The notes under the pieces: model-generated
The model's input: the letters and a program-made list of their open reading frames with translations, nothing else
What the model was told of the DNA's origin: nothing
Database searches by the model: none
Shown here: one piece after another, positions 17,894-23,380 of the stretch
Layout: every line of letters begins with the position of its first letter
How positions within the stretch are numbered: position 1 is the stretch's first letter
Source: a virus
Length of the DNA: 23,380 bases
Virus record (IMG/VR): IMGVR_UViG_3300044655_001656
Location: 1 to 23,380 of that record
Strand: one strand, 5' to 3'
Made by a program: the position numbers and the translations under genes

Positions 17894-18310
17894 TTATTTG
17901 TCATAGTCTATTTTTCCAATGACGTTTATGCGAAAAGTATTAGTTACTTTTCCATCATTAGAACTGGTTATAATGTAGCTCTCTTCAATCGTACCGTCAA
18001 GAAAAAAAACAATTTTTGTTGCAGATGATTCTATTATTTTTAAATCGTTAGTTATTGCGGCAAGTTCATCTGGATTCTCAAGAGAGTTTATAGTGTATTC
18101 TTCATCGAAAGATAATTCAATATCTTTTTGATGGTATGCCGCTTGATGACGTTTGTTTATTAGAAATGTTTTTAAATTCTCTCGCGCTTCTTGATACCTG
18201 TTTCCATTAAAAGAATCAAAATTAATAACAATCGCGGCAATTATTGATAATAAAATCGTAGTCGCCAATACTATTTCTATGAGAGTAAACCCTTTAGATT
18301 TACCAGTCAT
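17894..18310 (-). CDS. Type IV prepilin/pseudopilin-like protein (GspH type)
   Basis: 138 aa. Class III signal KSKG|FTLIEIVLATTILLSIIAA: Gly before the cleavage site, Phe 1 and Glu 5 of the mature form, then a hydrophobic helix. The rest (ENLKTFLINKRHQAAYHQKD, then ELSFDEEY) looks like minor pseudopilins of GspH/FimT type. Host prepilin peptidase could process it. Such proteins normally belong to type II secretion or type IV pili of bacteria, so its presence in a phage operon is unusual. It overlaps the upstream gene by 11 nt, so it is part of the phage unit rather than an insertion. Confidence 0.8.
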   Translation of the reverse strand: MTGKSKGFTLIEIVLATTILLSIIAAIVINFDSFNGNRYQEARENLKTFLINKRHQAAYHQKDIELSFDEEYTINSLENPDELAAITNDLKIIESSATKIVFFLDGTIEESYIITSSNDGKVTNTFRINVIGKIDYDK

Positions 18311-18584
18311 TATATTTTGGTAGTTTTTCTAACTCTTTTTGTCTTTCAATGGCTCGTTTTAAAATGGTTTTTAACTCCATTAGTGCTGTCTCGTAAGAAA
18401 CACAAGTTATTTCTATATTATCGGTGACATATCCATGATGTAACACTCTATATTTTGGCTGCTCGCCATAAGACCAGCGCGTTTCTATATACCAATGACA
18501 GTCTTTATCTTTATGGTGATCGCCGCTGATAAGATCGTGCCATTCTTCAGATAGCTTTACTATATCTTTTTGTATGTCAGTCAT
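18300..18584 (-). CDS. Hypothetical protein
   Basis: 94 aa. Contains WHDLISGDHHKDKDCHWYIE followed by TRWSYG, rich in His and aromatics, and a helical Lys/Glu C-terminus. Similar in style to other small phage proteins; no family recognised. Overlaps the upstream gene by 8 nt. Confidence 0.55.
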   Translation of the reverse strand: MTDIQKDIVKLSEEWHDLISGDHHKDKDCHWYIETRWSYGEQPKYRVLHHGYVTDNIEITCVSYETALMELKTILKRAIERQKELEKLPKYNDW

Positions 18585-18798
18585 GAATATCTATGTGTCG
18601 AGCGTTAAGTTCATCATACAAAATTGTATGAATGGTGTCAAGAGCTTCACTCACATTTTCGAAATCGTTACCGTGCTTGCGGTAGCTTCTTAATCTTTCA
18701 GCAAGATGACAAATCACTGCATACATATCAGCAGATTGGTTTGCTATTTCAAATTGCTTTTGATCTTCAGGAAGATTGAATTCTAAGATTGCTTTCAT
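18577..18798 (-). CDS. Conserved small phage protein
   Basis: 73 aa, MKAILEFNLPEDQKQFEIAN... with CHLAERLRSYRKHGND and ILYDELNARHIDI. This opening (LEFxLPED...) is familiar from many small phage proteins of unknown role. The first 32 nt overlap the end of the cytosine methyltransferase gene. Confidence 0.58.
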   Translation of the reverse strand: MKAILEFNLPEDQKQFEIANQSADMYAVICHLAERLRSYRKHGNDFENVSEALDTIHTILYDELNARHIDIHD

Positions 18799-19456
18799 AT
18801 TTTAAAATTTGTTCACCGATATATTTAGTATACGCAGGAGGAATGGCTTCAGTTAATTCCCAACCACGACCTGCCCAAGGCATATCCATTACCTTGCGCC
18901 AAACATCGATTGAGCCTTTGCGACGACTCTTGCCGGTAACGCTCATATCGCGATAATCGATGCCATTATCTTCGGCGTATTTTTTAGAATATCCACGTTT
19001 AGTAATGCTTTTTAATTCTGCAACTGGAAAATTACATTCAAAATATCGCGTTCTTTCGATTGGCATATTAAACATATAGCCAGTTAACTTAAATGGTTCT
19101 ATAAGATATTCTTTTGCGCCAGCAACGTTTTCAATAATATAATATTTACCAGTATTAATTAACGCATTACGAACTGGCTCAATTAGTTTTGGCGTGTCTT
19201 TGCCTTGAGAATAATGAACGTAGACTGAATCAGGCTTTGTAGCGTTACTATATCCCTGACAAGGAGGTGATGCGTGAATAACGTCAAATGAGCCAAGAAA
19301 CTGTTTATCCTTGAGGATTTCCATTACATCTCCTTTAATGAATTTAAAAGGATAACTAGGCTGATCTTTAATATCAACTCCGGTCACTTCGAATCCTGCT
19401 TGGCTATAACCCATGCTTGCTCCACCAGCGCAACAAAATAAATCAAGTAATTTCAT
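18767..19456 (-). CDS. C5 cytosine DNA methyltransferase, compact
   Basis: 229 aa. Motif I DLFCCAGGASMGY (5-17), motif IV SPPCQGYS (63-70, nucleophile Cys 66), motif VI ENV (109-111), motif VIII ERTRYFE (134-140), and motif X-like PPAYTKYIGEQIL near the end. The target-recognition region is short compared with full-length Dcm-type enzymes (350-450 aa). No restriction enzyme is adjacent, so it is likely a solitary phage methyltransferase that guards against host restriction or marks replication. Follows a divergent promoter shared with the EF-hand gene. Confidence 0.88.
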   Translation of the reverse strand: MKLLDLFCCAGGASMGYSQAGFEVTGVDIKDQPSYPFKFIKGDVMEILKDKQFLGSFDVIHASPPCQGYSNATKPDSVYVHYSQGKDTPKLIEPVRNALINTGKYYIIENVAGAKEYLIEPFKLTGYMFNMPIERTRYFECNFPVAELKSITKRGYSKKYAEDNGIDYRDMSVTGKSRRKGSIDVWRKVMDMPWAGRGWELTEAIPPAYTKYIGEQILKYESNLRIQSS

Positions 19457-19481
19457 AAATTTGTAAAGGAAATGTAAAAAT

Positions 19482-19510
19482 TGTATCTTTTTGATTGTTT
19501 AATGTGTCAA
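19482..19510 (-). promoter_or_regulatory. Candidate promoter for the cytosine methyltransferase
   Basis: Minus strand TTGACA (19510-19505) with -10 candidates GATACA (17-nt spacer) or TACAAT (19-nt spacer) ending at about 19480. The leader to the ATG at 19456 has no clear Shine-Dalgarno. Confidence 0.4.
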
Positions 19511-19521
19511 TTATTGTAGAT

Positions 19522-19788
19522 ATGAAATATCTACTATCAATTATCGCGTTGACCCTCTCACTTAACGCCCAAGGTATACCAGATCATCCTCCCGGTCAAG
19601 GGGAAAATCGTCGCAAACCTCCTGAAATTTCGAAAGAATTTCGAGAAGAGATGCTAAAAAAATACGATACAAATAAAGATGGAAAGCTAGATAGAGAAGA
19701 AAGATCTAAAATTTCCTCTGAAGATCGTAAAAAGGTGGGTCCACCTCGCAGAGGATCAAAAGGTCCACCTCCTTCAAAGAAAGGCTAA
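19522..19788 (+). CDS. Secreted EF-hand protein
   Basis: 88 aa from the ATG at 19522 (MKYLLSIIALTLSLNAQGIP), a clear Sec signal peptide; an upstream in-frame ATG would spoil it. Residues 49-60 (DTNKDGKLDREE) form a canonical EF-hand loop with Asp 49, Asn 51, Asp 53, Asp 57 and Glu 60. The flanks are Pro/Lys/Gly-rich (GPPRRGSKGPPPSKKG). Similar short EF-hand proteins are common in Verrucomicrobiota and Planctomycetota, so the gene may come from the host. It is on the plus strand and followed by a strong terminator. Confidence 0.75.
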   Translation: MKYLLSIIALTLSLNAQGIPDHPPGQGENRRKPPEISKEFREEMLKKYDTNKDGKLDREERSKISSEDRKKVGPPRRGSKGPPPSKKG

Positions 19789-19789
19789 T

Positions 19790-19822
19790 AAAAAACCCTC
19801 CAGTAATGGAGGGTTTGTTTTT
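19790..19822 (+). terminator. Bidirectional rho-independent terminator
   Basis: Perfect stem AAACCCTCC/GGAGGGTTT with a six-base loop (AGTAAT), then GTTTTTT on the plus strand and TTTTTT on the minus. It ends the plus-strand EF-hand gene and the minus-strand gene at 19822-20193, which converge here. Confidence 0.9.
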
Positions 19823-20193
19823 TATTCACACTTTTTAAAACCCAGCAGTATTGCCGATTGTGTAGATAGTGTTTTGTACCATCCATGTTTTTCGCAAAGA
19901 TGTCCTTTGCCGCCAGTCACTTCACAAGTTTTAGATGAAAGTTTCGCATACTTGTCAATCATAGCAGAGGTCACTTCATTTCCGCCGCTCGCATAAAACC
20001 GAAGTCCTGCAAATTTCTCCTTGACTTGAGCCGCGACAACTTGTTCGCAACCAGAGTTATTAATTTCATGTTGCATGTCTTTGCAAAGATCAAAGATAAT
20101 ATCAAACCATCCATCATCACATTCAAAATAAAAATTCTCCTTAAAGATGTCAGGAAATCTATTAATTAGTTTATCGCTATTCTTGTTAGTCAT
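19822..20193 (-). CDS. Conserved phage hypothetical protein
   Basis: 123 aa. The order FECDDGWFDIIFDLC, then VKEKFAGLRFYASGGN and HLCEKHGWYKTL is the signature of a widespread phage protein (GDGWFxLL...VKEKFGxLRFY). The GGKGHLCEKHG segment suggests a bound metal. No activity is known to me. It ends at the bidirectional terminator, and its ATG overlaps the zinc-ribbon gene upstream. Confidence 0.62.
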   Translation of the reverse strand: MTNKNSDKLINRFPDIFKENFYFECDDGWFDIIFDLCKDMQHEINNSGCEQVVAAQVKEKFAGLRFYASGGNEVTSAMIDKYAKLSSKTCEVTGGKGHLCEKHGWYKTLSTQSAILLGFKKCE

Positions 20194-20329
20194 TGTATTT
20201 ATCTTTTTTGTTTAAATCAAAAGGGTTTTCGTCTTGTTCTTCGATTTCTCCAAGACAGTCTATGCAAACAGAACAATAATTTAAATCTTCTAAAAATGCG
20301 GTTTTTTTGCCGCAGTAATCGCAGTTCAT
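20186..20329 (-). CDS. Zinc-ribbon mini-protein
   Basis: 47 aa, MNCDYCGKKTAFLEDLNYCS... with two CxxC pairs (CDYC near residue 3, CSVC near residue 19, then CIDCL nearby) and an acidic tail. Zinc-ribbon fold likely. Short, but flanked without gaps: TAATG overlap with the upstream gene and an 8-nt overlap with the next. Confidence 0.58.
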   Translation of the reverse strand: MNCDYCGKKTAFLEDLNYCSVCIDCLGEIEEQDENPFDLNKKDKYND

Positions 20330-20547
20330 TATAGAGCGGATAATTTAAGAATTTCGTCTAAGCTCTCTTTTACTCTAATTGGATGCATGGTACTATTTTT
20401 AGTAAAAATCAGACTATGAATATGAGACTGTTCTACATTAACAACCATATCTAAATTAATGAGTTGAGGATTGTATTGTCTATTAGTTTTATTTACCAAG
20501 TCGTCATGACCGGGATCTAATACGTTTAATTTTACAAAGTGAGCCAT
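20329..20547 (-). CDS. Small phage protein, FlbD-like pattern
   Basis: 72 aa. Beta-rich, with NPQLINLDMVVNVE and HPIRVKESLDEIL, a pattern found in FlbD-like and other small phage proteins (xINxxxIxxVE...VKExxEEI). No function assigned. The ATG lies 6 nt after a TATTAT on the minus strand, next to a hairpin that may end the previous unit. Confidence 0.5.
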   Translation of the reverse strand: MAHFVKLNVLDPGHDDLVNKTNRQYNPQLINLDMVVNVEQSHIHSLIFTKNSTMHPIRVKESLDEILKLSAL

Positions 20548-20559
20548 ATAAAAATAATA

Positions 20560-20582
20560 TGCGGTTTCAAGGATAACCGCAA
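20560..20582 (-). terminator. Hairpin, probable terminator
   Basis: TGCGGTT/AACCGCA stem (20560-20566 with 20575-20581), followed on the minus strand by TATTATTTTT. Located just after the stop of the gene at 20593-20787. The T run is imperfect and overlaps a possible -10 of the next gene. Confidence 0.5.
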
Positions 20583-20592
20583 ACCTTTTTAA

Positions 20593-20787
20593 TTAAAACC
20601 TGCGAGGCTCAGGAGCGCGAAACACTTCTTGCTCTTTACTCATGTCGCCTTCGACATAATAAATTACGCCGTTTACAGATTTAGCGCACTGCATAGCCCA
20701 ATCATACGCTTGCTTCTTTCCTAGCGCAAGATTATAGGCTGACTGATACGCACCATCTCGGTCTCTGACAATATAACGCTTGTTCAT
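20593..20787 (-). CDS. Hypothetical small protein
   Basis: 64 aa, MNKRYIVRDRDGAYQSAYNL..., basic with an alpha/beta look (ALGKKQAYDWAMQCAKSVNG) and a Pro/Arg-rich end (VFRAPEPRRF). No family recognised. Ends at the hairpin at 20560-20582. Confidence 0.55.
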   Translation of the reverse strand: MNKRYIVRDRDGAYQSAYNLALGKKQAYDWAMQCAKSVNGVIYYVEGDMSKEQEVFRAPEPRRF

Positions 20788-20788
20788 A

Positions 20789-21052
20789 TTAAGAGTTTTG
20801 AATTAGAATGTCGTGAATTAGATGACGAGTCTTATGGTCAAGAATTCGACCAGTCTCGTCCTTCGGGAGATCTGTAACTACCTTATCAAAATTAAGTCCA
20901 AGCACAGAACTCATGCACTTAATCTTTCGGTAGATGCCAATCTCCTTGTACTTTAGAATTGACCACAATGTGTCAACTTGTTCTGGGGTCGCCTTAGTAA
21001 TTGCATTAGTCAAGGCAACTGGTTGTGTAATAACATCAGTCTTTTCACTCAT
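20789..21052 (-). CDS. Hypothetical helical protein
   Basis: 87 aa from the ATG at 21052 (MSEKTDVITQPVALTNAIT). A frame to 21073 would overlap the rIIB-like stop and is less likely. Helical and Lys/Asp-rich; no motif recognised. Immediately follows the rIIB-like gene. Confidence 0.52.
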   Translation of the reverse strand: MSEKTDVITQPVALTNAITKATPEQVDTLWSILKYKEIGIYRKIKCMSSVLGLNFDKVVTDLPKDETGRILDHKTRHLIHDILIQNS

Positions 21053-21062
21053 ATATTTTATA

Positions 21063-22163
21063 TTACCGATCATCAGACTCTGAACCGATAGTTACAACAC
21101 TGTTCGACAAAGCAGTCAGATTATCTTCCTGAACCGTAAATTCTAGGTCCAAACAAATATCCTTGATTTCTTGACAAGTGATAAAAATACCCTTTAGACG
21201 GGATTGAATGGATTTGAGAGTAGGAGGCAATCCAGCCTCAATACGACCCTCAACGTAATTCTTGATAGCGAGATAAGTAGAATCGCTATAGTTGTGGCCT
21301 TCACTGATATTACAACCACAATTGTCGTCGCAATCATTATTGTCATCATCAACGCTGATTTCTTCTTCAGTGTTGTAATAAGGCTCATTGAGCGGAGCTT
21401 CAGTTTCCTTAACACGCTCGAAAGGAACTTCACCAATGACCTTGTACTTAGAAACGCGAAGCTTCTGGAAATTGCAATCAGTAGGCACACTAACTGCATC
21501 ACAAGGATTAAATTCAACCATCATTAGATGGCCGTCGTTACCAGCCCAACCCTTTGCATAATCATAGCTACCAACGTGTAGACCATGAGAACAGTGATTG
21601 TCCTTATTGTCGTCAACGCTGTTGCGAGCGACTTCAATAGTTTCGCCCACCTTATTAAGAATACAACCATTCTTATTTACAGTACCAGTGATAACAATGG
21701 TATTAGTATTACCATGCTTTGAATAATAATCAGCATCAACGCCTTTATATCCAATAACATTGCCAGTCTCAGTCAATGGCAAAGTCTTATAAGAAAGAAA
21801 AGTATACAACTGATCGACACTGTTCTTGCTAGGATTGAACATAAGCTTCTCAATAAAATTGAGAATAGGTTGAGCGTCCTTAGCTCCTGAGCGCAAAAAC
21901 TCAAGCAACTTATCAATTACAAAACCCTTCAGTTCGTAATTGCCGTAATAAACCTTCTCAGAAACAATCTTAATGCTGTTATGCGAGAAGTCTTCGATCT
22001 GCTTCTTGATATCAAGAAATCGACCAATACTGTCGTATTCTGCATTAAGCAGAGCGTTCTTCAATCCAGTATAATTGGGATTATCCGTATTCACCATGTA
22101 CGGGCGACCTTCCCAAATTACCGTGATTGCGTTGCTGGTGACAATGTATGCTGGCTTGTTCAT
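21063..22163 (-). CDS. rIIB: rIIB-like protein
   Basis: 366 aa. The central region has NVIGYKGVDADYYS (about 135-148) and HCSHGLHVGSYDYAKGW (190-206), the characteristic stretch of the phage rIIB family. The N-terminal 110 residues begin YIVTSNAITVIWEGRPY. Residues about 271-288 are an Asp/Cys-rich linker (DDDNNDCDDNCGCN), followed by a small helical domain (320-350). T4 rIIB acts with rIIA against exclusion systems and in lysis control. It directly follows the rIIA-like gene with only 37 nt between, as in T4. Confidence 0.8.
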   Translation of the reverse strand: MNKPAYIVTSNAITVIWEGRPYMVNTDNPNYTGLKNALLNAEYDSIGRFLDIKKQIEDFSHNSIKIVSEKVYYGNYELKGFVIDKLLEFLRSGAKDAQPILNFIEKLMFNPSKNSVDQLYTFLSYKTLPLTETGNVIGYKGVDADYYSKHGNTNTIVITGTVNKNGCILNKVGETIEVARNSVDDNKDNHCSHGLHVGSYDYAKGWAGNDGHLMMVEFNPCDAVSVPTDCNFQKLRVSKYKVIGEVPFERVKETEAPLNEPYYNTEEEISVDDDNNDCDDNCGCNISEGHNYSDSTYLAIKNYVEGRIEAGLPPTLKSIQSRLKGIFITCQEIKDICLDLEFTVQEDNLTALSNSVVTIGSESDDR

Positions 22164-22200
22164 AATATTTTTTACACCTTAACTGTTCAACTATGCTAAC

Positions 22201-23380
22201 TCAAATTTTCGAAAAGTCAACCGAATTCTGCTGGTTGATGAAGGAAATGTATGCCTTAAATTCAGCTTCATTTTTATTGCGATCAGTATGGTAAAGATCG
22301 GAATGAATTTTAAGCATTGGATAATTTTTATAAATTTCTTCGGCAGCTTCTTTTAAATATTTTCCACAAATAGAAACTGGAGTTTCGTTGTCGTGGGACA
22401 TATTAATTTTAAGAGCTTCCAACGGATGCCGCCAAGTTTTAATAAATTCGGCAAATATAAGCGCGTCCGCTTTCTTAAGAAGTTCTGAACAAAATTTTAC
22501 CTTGTAATCGTATTTCTGATAAGTAACAACGTCTCCAACCATAGACACGAAAGTCATAATATTATAAGCGTCATCAGTCTTGCAAGAAAGATATTCAAGA
22601 ATCAACGATTTAACTTCATAAGAACAATTGTCCCATTTATCTTGGATATACTTATTAAAGTCAATGAAGTCAGTGCGGCTTTTAAATTTACTAGTTATGA
22701 CTATATTATTTGATACTCCATAAACACTGATCTTAAACAATTTGGTTATATCGTTTAAAAAATGAGTATTGAGTTTATTCTTTTCATAATAAAAATGCGA
22801 ATACTGATTGATAGGTTTACCATTAGAAATAGGAAAATAAAGTTTAACAATAGAGATATCGTTTATCTCTTGAGAATAAGAATTTGAAGAATGAAGAATG
22901 CGGCCATCAACCTTGTAAAAATAACTAGGCGTATATGGAATGGTAGAAGCTTTCTTATTAGAAGGAAGCTTAACAGCAGTCAATTCACTTAGATTACAAT
23001 AACCAGACTTAACAAGATCAAATCGATTAACTTCTTTGAACTTATCAACGCCATTAATAGTAGCGGAACTAACGATTGATTCATCGTGAGCGATAACGAT
23101 TATGGTTTTATATTTTTTAGCTAATTCATAAAGGCGAGGAACAACTTTAGTATTATTTGGTAAATCATTAAATACAATATAATAATTTTTATCATTAGGA
23201 ACAGTATAGCATTTACTAATAATTACGCGATCACCAGATAGAGTATAAGTTTTAGTATAAACAGGAATTCTAGTAGCCCTACCGTTTTCTTCGTAACTGC
23301 CACGATTAAAAGTATAAGTATCAATTTTATACCCTTTAAATACAAAAACATCTTGATCTTGAAGTTGGTCAAAAACGTTT
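22201..23380 (-). CDS. rIIA: rIIA-like protein, C-terminal part (runs off the right edge)
   Basis: About 393 codons are visible. The frame stays open to position 23380, so the true start lies outside the window. An internal TTG at 22983 is not the start, because coding continues upstream (NLSELTAVKLP). I see no ATPase motif in this part, and T4 rIIA's GHKL ATPase would be N-terminal. The assignment rests mainly on its position directly upstream of the rIIB-like gene and on the general composition. rIIA-rIIB order and orientation match T4-like phages. Confidence 0.6.
   Translation of the reverse strand, partial: NVFDQLQDQDVFVFKGYKIDTYTFNRGSYEENGRATRIPVYTKTYTLSGDRVIISKCYTVPNDKNYYIVFNDLPNNTKVVPRLYELAKKYKTIIVIAHDESIVSSATINGVDKFKEVNRFDLVKSGYCNLSELTAVKLPSNKKASTIPYTPSYFYKVDGRILHSSNSYSQEINDISIVKLYFPISNGKPINQYSHFYYEKNKLNTHFLNDITKLFKISVYGVSNNIVITSKFKSRTDFIDFNKYIQDKWDNCSYEVKSLILEYLSCKTDDAYNIMTFVSMVGDVVTYQKYDYKVKFCSELLKKADALIFAEFIKTWRHPLEALKINMSHDNETPVSICGKYLKEAAEEIYKNYPMLKIHSDLYHTDRNKNEAEFKAYISFINQQNSVDFSKI

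Noticed and set aside
19495-19521. Earlier ATG for the EF-hand gene
   Set aside because: It adds nine residues before a clean signal peptide and has no better ribosome site.
21194-21527. Two 107-aa frames, one on each strand, inside the rIIB-like gene
   Set aside because: Both are shadows; their low-complexity runs come from the Asp/Cys-rich region of rIIB.
22201-22983. A complete 260-aa gene starting at 22983
   Set aside because: The frame is open without a stop to the window edge, so the TTG at 22983 is internal and the gene is partial.

Overview
The window looks like part of a large, AT-rich tailed phage genome (Caudoviricetes-like). Almost all genes lie on the minus strand in tightly packed, overlapping runs of small genes. 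Typical large-phage genes are mixed in: an rIIA/rIIB-type pair, ThyX thymidylate synthase, a CMP/dCMP deaminase fold protein, a short C5 cytosine methyltransferase, a calcineurin-like phosphatase, a staphylococcal-nuclease-like protein, a DUF7448-like protein, three free-standing nucleases (Vsr-like, HNH, GIY-YIG) and ten tRNAs. No capsid, tail, terminase or polymerase gene is present, so this is an accessory/early region. The host is uncertain. A prepilin-like protein, a Tat-like signal and a secreted EF-hand protein point to a Gram-negative host; the EF-hand style is common in Verrucomicrobiota/Planctomycetota, which is only a weak inference.

Layout. 1-4.4 kb holds a minus-strand run of small hypothetical, membrane and zinc-ribbon genes. 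The first three gene junctions (left edge to 0.44 kb) reuse one near-identical Shine-Dalgarno/stop/start block. 4.4-5.36 kb carries a plus-strand trypsin-like protease, back-to-back with a minus-strand gene. 5.36-8.15 kb is a minus-strand tRNA array (Thr, Met-type CAT, Lys, Met-type CAT, Ile-TAT, Glu, Leu, Arg, Asn, Tyr) with its own repeated promoters, eight copies of a boxA-like TTCTTT motif, several structured non-tRNA segments, and two nuclease genes. 8.16-9.34 kb encodes a RuvB-like AAA+ ATPase with an AT-hook partner. 9.4-15.6 kb is a long minus-strand run: a zinc-ribbon protein, a putative metallopeptidase relative, a PD-(D/E)XK-like protein, a deaminase, a DUF3307-like membrane protein, a cupin, a cyclic-phosphate receiver-like protein and the GIY-YIG enzyme. 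15.6-19.5 kb holds ThyX, SNase-like, phosphatase, a Tat-like exported protein, a prepilin-like protein and a cytosine methyltransferase. 19.5-19.8 kb has the plus-strand EF-hand protein and a bidirectional terminator. 19.8-23.4 kb ends with small genes, rIIB-like and the C-terminal part of rIIA-like.

How it fits together. The deaminase and ThyX would feed dTMP synthesis for an AT-rich genome. The tRNAs mostly read A/U-rich codons. The most striking patterns are regulatory. Several promoter-proximal genes start exactly 7-8 nt after a -10 box, which predicts leaderless mRNAs, while operon-internal genes often have strong Shine-Dalgarno sites. Each tRNA subgroup has a compact promoter with the tRNA starting about 16-21 nt after the -10, commonly with a boxA-like element between. 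All functional calls are from reading sequence; no database search was run.
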